NCBI RefSeq assembly: GCF_013280495.1
Contig: NZ_JABSSX010000006.1
Span: 1-64,000 of the forward strand
DNA length: 64,000 bases
Source: Brevibacterium permense
Lineage (GTDB): Bacteria > Actinomycetota > Actinomycetes > Actinomycetales > Brevibacteriaceae
Reading direction: 5' to 3'
Below the pieces are notes generated by a model that saw nothing but the letters and a program-made list of their open reading frames with translations, was not told the origin of the DNA and did no database searches. Position numbers and translations under genes: made by a program. Positions 18,172 to 25,326 of this stretch are shown piece after piece; position 1 is the stretch's first letter, and the number at the start of each line of letters is the position of its first letter.

Positions 18172-20025
18172 TCAGCGGGATGCCTCCTGGGTACGTGTGC
18201 CGCGCCTCCGCGATTCGAGCGCCGCAGTCAACGTCCGGGCGTCATAGTCGCCCAACAGGCGCCGACCTTCGACAAAGAACGTTGGGGTGGCATGAGCACC
18301 GCTGGCCTCGGCACTCGCGAGGTCGCGGTTGACTCGTTGCGCGACAGCCTCGCTGTCCATGTCTTGGATGAAGCGATCGACGTTCAGCCCGAGCTCTTCC
18401 GCATAGGTAAGGAGATGTTCCCGCTCGAGCGCGTCCTGGTGCGTGAATACGAAATCGAGCCATCGCCAGAACTCGCCTTGGTTTGCAGCTGCTTCAGACG
18501 CTTTTGCAGCCAATGGCCCGTGTGGGTGGTGGGGAAGATGCCGCACTACGTAACGAAGATCGTCGCCGAATTGCGCGCGCAGGTCGTCCCAGGAGCCAGT
18601 GGCGTGTGCACAGTACTCGCACTCGAAGTCGATATATTCGACCAGTGTCAGCTTGGCGTCCTGCGGGCCGCGAATGTGATCGACTTCGGGATCGACCGGA
18701 GGCTCGAGCACCATGGGCAGATCTGCAGTCTCCTCACCCCACCGCTTGGCAGCGATCTTGAAAATCAACCAGCCCAGGGCAACGGCGAGCACCATGGAGA
18801 CCAGGACACCCACAGTCGCCTGTCTCCCGAGATCAGTTGTCGAGCCGAAGGCAAGTCCGATGACGAGCAGAGAGACGGTGAACCCGATGCCTGAAAGCGC
18901 TGCACCGCCGAAGACGCTGCCCATTCCCACCCCTTCTGGCGGTCGGCCAAGCCCCAGCCTGACTGCCAGAAGAGTTGCAATGCCGATGCCGAGGAGCTTG
19001 CCGAGCACAAGCCCGGCGACTACTCCCCAGGTCACGGAAGAGCCGAGGGAATCAGCGAGCAATCCACCTCTGAGGTCGACGCCGGCATTGGCGAGTGCGA
19101 AGATCGGCACGACAAGCAGCGCAGTGGGCCAGCGAAGGACTTCGTGCATTCTCTCGTTCACCGAGATCCCCCGTGCGAGGCCGCGGTTGACACCGCGCGC
19201 CGAGGCGGCACTGGGCGACTGCCAGAAGTCACGGAAAAGCTGGCGGGCAGCAACTACCTCTTGGCGCTGGGTAGGGTAGGCAGGGATGAGCAGCCCGGCT
19301 ATCATGCCCGCGAGTGAAGCATGAACCCCGGAAGAGACAGTGGCGAACCACAGAACAATCACAATGATCACATAAGGCCCCGTAATCCACTGTCGTGAAC
19401 GGCCAAGCGCCCACAAGCCGATGAGGCAGGCTAGAGCGATCAACAAGGGGACAAGCTTGATCTCATCGCTATAGACAATGCCAATGATCGATACTGCCAG
19501 GAAGTCATCGACCACTGTCAGGGTGAGCAGGAAGACACGCAACTGACCTGACAGTCGTGGACCCACTATTGCCAAGGCGCCGAGCATGAACGCTGTATCC
19601 GTTCCGACTACAGCACCCCATCCGCCAAGTCCGCTGCCGCCGGACAAGCTGACGACAATCGCATACACGAGAGCCGGGAGAGCGACGCCTGCGACGCCAG
19701 CTATCAAAGCGAGTTGAGCACGACTTCGATCGCGCAAAGTTCCGTGCGCGAACTCTTGCCGCACCTCCAGTCCGACAACAAAGAAGAAGATCACCATGAG
19801 GCCGTCGTTGATCCAGTGGTGCAGAGTCATATGCATGCTCACGGGACCGACATCGAAGCCGACCTCCTGATGCCAGAGCGCGAAATAGCTTTCAGATAAC
19901 GGCGAGTTCGCCCACGCAAGCGCCAATACTGTGACCAGCGCCAGAAACATCGCCGATCCGGACTCTGTTCGTAGTCTGCGTACGATTTGACCGAGACCTG
20001 GCTTACGGTCAGCGAAGTTCTGCAT
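18172..20025 (-). CDS. Na+/H+ antiporter NhaA fused to a DsbA/thioredoxin-like domain
   Basis: This 617-residue protein has an NhaA antiporter in residues about 1-410 (SMHMTLHHWINDGLMVIFFF, GLEVRQEF, GWGAVVGTDTAFMLGALAIV and VVDDFLAVSIIGIVY, the last carrying the DD pair that binds Na+/H+). The C-terminal 190 residues (from about 430) form a thioredoxin-fold domain of the DsbA/Thioredoxin_4 type with the motif FECEYCAHATGSW (active site CEYC) and the cis-Pro motif ATPTFFVEG. The NhaA-thioredoxin fusion is known in actinobacteria. Which side of the membrane the redox domain faces depends on helix number and is not certain. A second NhaA without this domain is encoded at 38.5 kb. Confidence 0.9.
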   Translation of the reverse strand: MQNFADRKPGLGQIVRRLRTESGSAMFLALVTVLALAWANSPLSESYFALWHQEVGFDVGPVSMHMTLHHWINDGLMVIFFFVVGLEVRQEFAHGTLRDRSRAQLALIAGVAGVALPALVYAIVVSLSGGSGLGGWGAVVGTDTAFMLGALAIVGPRLSGQLRVFLLTLTVVDDFLAVSIIGIVYSDEIKLVPLLIALACLIGLWALGRSRQWITGPYVIIVIVLWFATVSSGVHASLAGMIAGLLIPAYPTQRQEVVAARQLFRDFWQSPSAASARGVNRGLARGISVNERMHEVLRWPTALLVVPIFALANAGVDLRGGLLADSLGSSVTWGVVAGLVLGKLLGIGIATLLAVRLGLGRPPEGVGMGSVFGGAALSGIGFTVSLLVIGLAFGSTTDLGRQATVGVLVSMVLAVALGWLIFKIAAKRWGEETADLPMVLEPPVDPEVDHIRGPQDAKLTLVEYIDFECEYCAHATGSWDDLRAQFGDDLRYVVRHLPHHPHGPLAAKASEAAANQGEFWRWLDFVFTHQDALEREHLLTYAEELGLNVDRFIQDMDSEAVAQRVNRDLASAEASGAHATPTFFVEGRRLLGDYDARTLTAALESRRRGTRTQEASR

Positions 20026-20271
20026 GGAGGCAGTCTATCTGAACTTGCTGTTGTATCTTCATACCGCGGCACCCGAGGACCAGTGGTCGTTCGGTACTCC
20101 CTGGGCCTGGCTATCATCGCGCGGCGCCCCGAAGGTGGCGAAACTCAAGATGGGCTGGGAGGAGACGATCGGCTTCTCAGGGGCCGAAAGCAGTGTCGAG
20201 GCTGACACGTCGGGTCCAGACCCACATCTTGGCCTACAGCCCACGATCTCTTCGCAGGAAAGAGAACAGAA

Positions 20272-20302
20272 AACCGCCACCCGGATGATCCGAATGGCGG
20301 TT
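20272..20302 (-). terminator. stranded native terminator of tRNA-Lys
   Basis: AACCGCCA (20272-20279) pairs with TGGCGGTT (20295-20302); on the minus strand the stem is followed by TTTTCTGTTCTCTTT, a proper intrinsic terminator. It lies directly downstream, on the minus strand, of the partial tRNA-Lys copy at 20310-20351. It therefore looks like the original tRNA-Lys terminator, separated from the gene by insertion of the 3.3-kb element. Confidence 0.65.
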
Positions 20303-20309
20303 GTCAGTG

Positions 20310-20351
20310 TGCTGTGCACCCCCCGGGACTTGAACCCGGAACCCACTGATT
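20310..20351 (-). repeat. att direct repeat, left copy (partial tRNA-Lys)
   Basis: These 42 bases are identical to 23599-23640 and correspond to the 3' half of tRNA-Lys, from the anticodon loop to the acceptor end plus a few flanking bases. The identity ends abruptly on both sides. This is the duplicated core left by integrase-mediated insertion into the tRNA 3' end. It is not a functional tRNA because the 5' half is missing. Confidence 0.9.
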
Positions 20352-20493
20352 TGGGTTCATCGATTTCTGCGGTTTCCGTGGGGTTCCATCCAATTAGGTG
20401 GGTAAGCGTGGGGTGAGTCAAGTTTTGCCAGGAGCCCTCTTCGAGATCCGACCCTCGTGCTCAAGACAACAGAGGATCGTCTACGATCACTTC

Positions 20494-21336
20494 ATGACTA
20501 GTACGGCAGATGCGGGTGTCCATTCCACTGACTTCTTGCTTGAAAAGCTCGATGAGTTGTTGAACGAGTGGGACCAAATTGCGAGCTCCGGCGAAGGACG
20601 GCTGGTAGTTCGTGCGAAGAAAGTGAACGGCAAGCGGATAGCCTTCGACCGCGCCCAGTCTGCTCTGCTACTCGGATATTGCGCGCACGTCATGCAGCTC
20701 TCCCGCTCAATTCGCCTCCTGCTGACCGAAAGCCACATCGTGCAGTCGATCCCACTTGTGCGCCTGGCCTATGAGTGTGCGCTGAAGCAGAATTGGGTGT
20801 ATCTCACCGGAGAAGAAGCACCGCGAGCAATCTCGAATCAATATGGACGCAGTCGCAAGACTCTGCAGAAGACGATGAAGGACTCTGAGATCCCGTACTT
20901 GATCGACGCTGCAGATACGCTCGCCGGCCTTGATCAAGAAGAGTTTGAGACCACCTCGAAAGAACAAGCTAAGAACTTCGAGAGGATGGTCGAGGACTTC
21001 GAAGGTGGGAATGATCTCTACACCTACTATCGGATGCTTTCCGAGTACTGCCACCCTTCGGTGCCTGTTGCAGACCTCTATCTGACGCGCACCGGCCCAG
21101 ACGAAGGCAATGGCATGCCAGACTTCAGCAGCACGCCCTCCGATTTCCCGTCCAAGCTTCTCGCCTACTTCACCGTCTTTTCGGCGTGCAGAGCCTTGTA
21201 TGCCTTCACCACGACAATGAAAGAGCACAAGGCGAAGAACCCGATCCGTCGCGTTGCGAATGAATGCGAAGTGACTCTCGACATGAAGCTTTCAGATGAA
21301 CCTATAAAACGACGGCGGAAAGCTAAGCAAAAATGA
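20494..21336 (+). CDS. DUF5677-like (possibly HEPN-fold) protein of unknown function
   Basis: This 280-residue, largely helical soluble protein contains HVMQLSRSIRLLLTESH, SIPLVRLAYECALKQNWVYL and later YYRMLSEYCHPSVPVADLYL. The pattern of a buried R-LAYE helix and a late S-EYCHPS motif resembles DUF5677-type proteins, which are often compared with HEPN-like helical bundles and occur in mobile and defence loci. ATG at 20494 was chosen; the frame is open to 20398, but that stretch covers sequence next to the att repeat. The C-terminus is very basic (EPIKRRRKAKQK), which suggests nucleic-acid contact. It is the first gene inside the element, and no function is assigned. Confidence 0.6.
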   Translation: MTSTADAGVHSTDFLLEKLDELLNEWDQIASSGEGRLVVRAKKVNGKRIAFDRAQSALLLGYCAHVMQLSRSIRLLLTESHIVQSIPLVRLAYECALKQNWVYLTGEEAPRAISNQYGRSRKTLQKTMKDSEIPYLIDAADTLAGLDQEEFETTSKEQAKNFERMVEDFEGGNDLYTYYRMLSEYCHPSVPVADLYLTRTGPDEGNGMPDFSSTPSDFPSKLLAYFTVFSACRALYAFTTTMKEHKAKNPIRRVANECEVTLDMKLSDEPIKRRRKAKQK

Positions 21337-21394
21337 CAATGCTCCTACAGTCGATAGATCGCGAAGGCACCGCGCATATCAGTAGGCCGTGCAC

Positions 21395-22156
21395 TCACAA
21401 CTCGGTAATTCGTACGTCGTTACGATCAGGCTTGGGGCCGCCCAAGACCTCGAAATCGTGATCGCGTAGCACCTGCGCAGCCACATGCAAATTGTCGGCT
21501 ACCGCCGCTCGAAGCTGGCGATCACGCCACCGTGTTCGTCCGTCACTTAGAGTTCTGTGCCATTGCTCTTTCGGGTCGACTCCTAACTCGTAAATCATGA
21601 ACTGGATGATGTCTTCGAGGCACGGGCGGAATCGAGGGCCGCCAAGAGGATAGTGAAGTTCCGAGTCCCTAAGTGTGCCGCTCCGGTTCCTGGCTTTGGC
21701 TCTGTACCTGTCCCCGCCCTTAGCCAATGCTTGTCGGACGTCCTCACGGTCGTGGTGGATATTGAGATGAGCGCCGGGGTTCTTACCCTGTGGCTCGAGC
21801 ACGTAGTCGTAGTGGAAAAGTGGTTCGTTCGATCCTTCAATCAGAAGCGCGAACGTCGACGAGAAGACTGCCACGAACTTTCGAGTGCGGTTCCAGACAA
21901 GCACATAGTCAGCTTCTACTCGATATGTCGGGGCGCCGTAGACCATTGCGGATATGGTCATTCGCACGCCAATTTTGAATCCACCTTGAGGTTTGGATGC
22001 AGTCACCTTCCTCGGAGTCACGACCGGGGGATCACTCACCACCAGATCGCAGACTATCGAGTTGTCGATAGTAGCGACGATCTCTTTGACGAAGTCCTCT
22101 ACTGCAATAACAAGACTTCGAGTATCTTCGTCTGGGTAGTTGAGGTCAGTCCTCAC
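21395..22156 (-). CDS. hypothetical protein, large component of a two-gene module
   Basis: I do not recognise this 253-residue soluble protein with certainty. The first 130 residues are beta-rich (KIGVRMTISAMVYGAPTYRV, ADYVLVWNRTRKFVAVFSST), followed by PGAHLNIHHDREDVRQALAK and a distinctive C-terminal segment LGGPRFRPCLEDIIQFMIYE then WRDRQLRAAVADNLHVAAQV. The last part resembles a C-terminal pattern I associate with uncharacterised actinobacterial proteins encoded next to a very small helical protein, as here. The start is GTG at 22156 and overlaps the end of the 58-residue gene by 11 bases, so the pair is translationally coupled. No signal peptide, membrane segment or nuclease motif is visible. 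Confidence 0.6.
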   Translation of the reverse strand: MRTDLNYPDEDTRSLVIAVEDFVKEIVATIDNSIVCDLVVSDPPVVTPRKVTASKPQGGFKIGVRMTISAMVYGAPTYRVEADYVLVWNRTRKFVAVFSSTFALLIEGSNEPLFHYDYVLEPQGKNPGAHLNIHHDREDVRQALAKGGDRYRAKARNRSGTLRDSELHYPLGGPRFRPCLEDIIQFMIYELGVDPKEQWHRTLSDGRTRWRDRQLRAAVADNLHVAAQVLRDHDFEVLGGPKPDRNDVRITEL

Positions 22157-22322
22157 TCAGGCTCACCAGAATGTGATATTCCCGGTAGAGGTCTCTTTGC
22201 CAAGCATCGAGCATATAGTTGCCCGCGTTCTCCTCGAGCTCTTCGAGCGTCATGTGCAACTCGTCAAGGATCTCGGATCTCCGGGACGCGAGCTCGTGCT
22301 CATCCATGTACAAAACAGTCAT
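22146..22322 (-). CDS. small helical protein, first gene of the two-gene module
   Basis: This 58-residue acidic protein (HELASRRSEILDELHMTLEE, then LEENAGNYMLDAWQRDLYRE) appears to be all helix, with a layout like small antitoxin or adaptor proteins: an N-terminal helix ending in SEILDEL, a turn, and a C-terminal helix. ATG at 22322 was chosen over the in-frame ATG at 22352 because AAAGGGAG lies eight bases before it. It overlaps the following 253-residue gene by 11 bases. A toxin-antitoxin or defence arrangement is suggested only by size, order and island context. Confidence 0.6.
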   Translation of the reverse strand: MTVLYMDEHELASRRSEILDELHMTLEELEENAGNYMLDAWQRDLYREYHILVSLSED

Positions 22323-22412
22323 GGTTACATCTCCCTTTAGGCGTGCACTCATGCTACCAACTATTACCTCGATTTACTTGCAGAAAGTCTGTCGTACGGC
22401 ACTGACACGATA

Positions 22413-22445
22413 GTGCCCTCAGCAGTCCTGAGACCGCTGAGGGCA
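22413..22445. terminator. perfect 11-bp hairpin beside the integrase remnant
   Basis: GTGCCCTCAGC (22413-22423) and GCTGAGGGCAC (22435-22445) form a perfect stem with an 11-base loop. It lies upstream of the small gene on one side and exactly where the recognisable integrase sequence begins on the other. It may be a terminator left by recombination that removed the integrase 5' end. No T tract follows. Confidence 0.45.
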
Positions 22446-22457
22446 CCGCGTATTTCA

Positions 22458-23523
22458 ATGTCAGTTCTTCTCGGGCTCGGTGCCAAGGCCGAGCGGAAGT
22501 TGCTCGCGAACCTGCGCGCCCGCGTCGAGTCCGCCGGCGACACGATCACCGGCAACACCACAGTGACCAGCCTCGGCAAGATCTGGACCGAGAGCCTACA
22601 AGGATCCGACGACCACACCGAGCAGACCCTCGAACGGTATGAGTCCATCGTCGAGAAGATCATCGGCCCAGCGTTGGGGGAGTACCTCATCATCGAGGCC
22701 ACGGTCTCCCGCGTCGACCAATTCCTGCGCGCACTCGCCGGCAAGACACCCGGCAGGGCCAAGACCACGAAGTCAGTACTGACGAGCATGTTCGACCTCG
22801 CCGTCCGTCATGACGCGCTGCGCACGAACCCGGTGCGCGAGGTGCGCCTACCCGCCCGGAAGCGGAAGCCAGTGAAGGCGCTCACGATCGACGAAGCGAG
22901 TGAGCTGCGCGAGGGCCTGCGGAAATGGCAAGGCGCCGAGGGCGTGAAAGGTCCGCGGCGGTCGGCTGAACTGCTCGACGTCGTAGACGTGATGCTCGGC
23001 ACCGGTATGCGCATCGGTGAAGTGCTGGCGTTGCGCTGGTCCGATGTGGACCTCGGCGACCATCCGAGCCTCACCGTGACGGGCACACTCGTCCCGATCA
23101 AGGACAAGGGCCTCAATCGGCAGGGGCACGCAAAGACGGCCAGCGGCTACCGTGTGCTCACCCTGCCGACGTTCGTTGTCGACGTGCTCCTGCGCCGGAG
23201 CGTCGAGGCGCTCCCCACGGAGACGAATGCGGTGTTCCCGTCCGGGGCCGGGACGTGGAAGTGGCCGAACAACTATCGACGGTCCTTGCGCGCTGCACTC
23301 AAGGAGCTCGAGACCACGACGAGCATCACCCCCGCACGTGTTCCGAAAGTCGGTCGCCACGCTCATCGACGCTGAGGCGACTCTCGAGCCCGCGGCTGCC
23401 GTTTTGGGGCACTCGGGTACTGGCGTCACGTCGGCGCACTATGTGGCGAAGGCGGCAACCGCACCTGATATGTCCTCGATCCTCGACCAGTTCGGCAGAA
23501 ATGCGAAGGAAAAAGATGGGTAA
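22458..23523 (+). pseudogene. tyrosine recombinase (phage-type integrase), truncated and frameshifted
   Basis: The gene that inserted this element is damaged twice. The readable sequence begins inside the arm-binding region (LGAKAERKLLANLRARVESA), so the first 50-80 residues usual in actinobacterial integrases are missing, and a hairpin lies where they should be. The core-binding domain and the catalytic domain up to VMLGTGMRIGEVLALRW (first catalytic Arg) read in one frame to about 23335. The remaining catalytic motifs, HVFRKS (His-x-x-Arg) and LGHSGTGVTSAHYV (His and nucleophilic Tyr), are in another frame ending at 23523. The switch falls at a run of five C near 23333 and equals one extra base. 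The frameshift could be a sequencing error; the 5' loss could not. Confidence 0.85.
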
Positions 23524-23560
23524 CCGTGGGGTCGCTGACTCCGTATCGAAATGACGAAAA

Positions 23561-23591
23561 CCCCTTACCAGACGTAATGCCAGGTGAGGGG
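23561..23591. terminator. element-borne replacement terminator for tRNA-Lys
   Basis: CCCCTTACC (23561-23569) pairs with GGTGAGGGG (23583-23591). On the minus strand the stem is followed by TTTTCGTC, so it terminates the tRNA-Lys transcript; on the plus strand CTTTCTTTG follows, so it may also end integrase transcription. It lies inside the element and replaces the terminator displaced to 20272-20302. Confidence 0.65.
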
Positions 23592-23598
23592 CTTTCTT

Positions 23599-23676
<78 letters not shown>

Positions 23677-23705
23677 GTGCCGCGCATCCTGCGCAACGAG
23701 AATTA

Positions 23706-23735
23706 ATATTACTCAGGTTTCTGCCGATCACGCAA
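23706..23735 (-). promoter_or_regulatory. promoter of tRNA-Lys
   Basis: On the minus strand, TTGCGT (23735-23730) and TAATAT (23711-23706) are separated by 18 bases and lie about 30 bases upstream of the tRNA. This is a good sigma-70-type promoter. Confidence 0.65.
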
Positions 23736-23815
23736 ACCGAGATCGGCCCAGATTTGATTTTGTGATGAAGGTCGCAAGCCCCAGGTCAGATACCCGATCA
23801 GACAGCGGCCAGTCC

Positions 23816-24136
23816 CTACAGGTACATTCCTGAACTCGACTGCTCGGCGGGCTCGGAGATCGCGTGGACGTCGCGTTCGCGCAGCAGCACATACGCGCTT
23901 CCTTCGAGCTCCACCTCGGCGAGTTCCTCGGGATCGTAGAGGACGGTATCGCCGAGGTTGGCCTGCCTCACGTGCGGGCCCGCCGCTACGACCTGGCCCC
24001 ACACGAGGCGTCTGCCCATGCTGGCGGTGGCGGGAATGACGATGCCTGCCGAGGATTTGCGTTCCCCGGCTTCCGCGCTGGGTTCGAGCAGGATCCGGTC
24101 ATGGAGCATCCGGATCGGTAGTGCGGCATCAGCCAC
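23816..24136 (-). CDS. GroES-like (cpn10) family protein
   Basis: This protein of about 106 residues has the cpn10 fold signature: MLHDRILLEPSAEAGERKSS, then AGIVIPATASMGRRLVWGQV, VVAAGPHVRQANLGDTVLYD and a C-terminal VLLRERDVHAI. The mobile-loop region is present but the sequence diverges from housekeeping GroES, and no groEL gene is adjacent, so it is probably a specialised co-chaperone-like paralogue. GTG at 24136 overlaps the DUF3618 gene end by eight bases; ATG at 24097 just before LHDRILLE is an alternative start. Confidence 0.75.
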   Translation of the reverse strand: MADAALPIRMLHDRILLEPSAEAGERKSSAGIVIPATASMGRRLVWGQVVAAGPHVRQANLGDTVLYDPEELAEVELEGSAYVLLRERDVHAISEPAEQSSSGMYL

Positions 24137-24413
24137 GCTTGCGACCGGAGAGTCCGACGATGAGGGCGGCCACACCGAGGACGGCACCGGCGCCGAGTGC
24201 GATGATCTCAGGCTTGGGGGAGCCGTCTTCCTCGACGACCTCGGACTTCGCCTTGTTGACGGCGCGCGTCGCCAGCACCTTTGGGTGGATGCGGCCGACG
24301 AGCTCGTCGATGTTCTCGGCGATGCGCTCCTCGCGCAGTCGGATCGACTCCGCGAGCTGTGCGGTTGTCGCCTGGTCGACGGTCACATCTGAGGTGTAGA
24401 CGTTGTCAGTCAT
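24129..24413 (-). CDS. DUF3618 domain-containing membrane-anchored protein
   Basis: This 94-residue protein has a DUF3618 helix pair (AQLAESIRLREERIAENIDE then LVGRIHPKVLATRAVNKAKS) followed by one C-terminal membrane helix (IIALGAGAVLGVAALIVGLS) and a basic tail (GRKRG). The family is common in actinobacteria and its role is unknown; it may help organise the membrane. It is coupled to the GroES-like gene by an eight-base overlap. Confidence 0.8.
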   Translation of the reverse strand: MTDNVYTSDVTVDQATTAQLAESIRLREERIAENIDELVGRIHPKVLATRAVNKAKSEVVEEDGSPKPEIIALGAGAVLGVAALIVGLSGRKRG

Positions 24414-24509
24414 CGGGTCGAGTCCTCCCGGTCGAGAATGCTTTGCTGCGTCTGTGACCTTGTGCCACAGTGCTTCGCTGTCCAGCTTAGCGGCTGGGCC
24501 CAGAGAGTG

Positions 24510-24821
24510 TCAGATATCGGCCGCGGTTCGACGGAATCTTACGATCTCGCCGTTCGCGTCCGCGGGCATGGTCGGGTAGTGGTCGTGGAGATTCGCGATG
24601 TATCGGTCGAGTCCACCCGAGCGGGTGAGGTCGAGATCCTCGGGCCCCAGTTCGTCGAGTCGCTTCACCATCACCGAGGCGACTTCCACGGGAAGCGTGC
24701 CATGCTCGGTGTTCTCGAAGTACGCCAGAGCAGGACCCGTGCGGTGGCCTTCGTTCCACCGCACCGTCAGAGTCTTCGTCCCGTCCGCGACGGCGTCGAA
24801 GTAGCAAGCATGGAACCTCAG
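24510..24821 (-). CDS. ASCH-domain protein with probable CTG start
   Basis: This small ASCH/PUA-like protein of about 103 residues reads [20 protein letters not shown], then [20 protein letters not shown] and ends after [11 protein letters not shown]. The family N-terminus needs a start just before LRFHACYF. No ATG, GTG or TTG is in frame there, but CTG at 24821 overlaps the TGA of the upstream cytidine deaminase as CTGA, the same overlap pattern used elsewhere in this genome. I therefore propose a CTG start by translational coupling. Function is unknown; nucleotide or RNA binding is typical of the fold, which fits the pairing with a deaminase. Confidence 0.6.
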   Translation of the reverse strand: MRFHACYFDAVADGTKTLTVRWNEGHRTGPALAYFENTEHGTLPVEVASVMVKRLDELGPEDLDLTRSGGLDRYIANLHDHYPTMPADANGEIVRFRRTAADI

Positions 24822-25290
24822 CAGCCGCTTCGGTGCGGCAGCCGGATGACGGTAGGCGTGGGGGGGAGGAGCGCGGGGATGGGCGCGATCGACGGGCGCC
24901 CCTCGGTGTCCGGGATCGCCACGAGGGCGTCGGGGTGGAGGTCGAGGATGACCTGACGGCAGCGTCCGCAGGGAGCGAGCAGGCCCCGATCGTGGTCGCC
25001 GACCGCGGCGATGGCGACTAGCGGGCCCGCACCCAGCGCGGCGGCAGCGCCGAGCACCACGAGTTCGGCGCAGGGGCCTCCGGTGAAGTGGTGGACGTTG
25101 ACTCCGGTGTGGATGCGGCCAGTTCGGCGCAGGGGCCTCCGGTGAAGTGGTGGACGTTGACTCCGGTGTGGATGCGGCCGGTGGTGTCCATCGCGGCTGC
25201 AGCGACAGTGTGGTTCGCATCGGCGCCGAGTGTCCGGGCGAGGTTCTCGGCCGCAGCGATCACGCGCAGCTCGGAGTCGAAGAGTTCCAT
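24818..25290 (-). pseudogene. cdd: cytidine deaminase disrupted by a 59-bp tandem duplication
   Basis: The N-terminal part ([45 protein letters not shown] with the catalytic CAE) reads from ATG 25290. The C-terminal part ([40 protein letters not shown] with the second zinc motif PCGRC) reads in another frame to 24818. Between them an exact 59-bp tandem duplication shifts the frame. Removing one copy gives a continuous 137-codon gene of normal cytidine deaminase length, which is strong evidence for the diagnosis. Both zinc motifs are intact. The duplication may be a real mutation, a reversible switch or an assembly artefact. Confidence 0.85.
25062..25179. repeat. exact 59-bp tandem duplication
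   Basis: Unit 1 is 25062-25120 and unit 2 is 25121-25179; I read them as identical base for base. The unit lies in the cytidine deaminase gene over the CAE zinc motif. Because 59 is not a multiple of three, one copy inactivates the gene and loss of one copy restores it. Confidence 0.9.
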
Positions 25291-25326
25291 GTCCGCGATC
25301 TTAGATGAGGATTGCCGAGGCGGGGC

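Noticed and set aside
20310..20360. a second tRNA-Lys gene
   Set aside because: Only the 3' half up to the anticodon loop is present; it is the duplicated att core.
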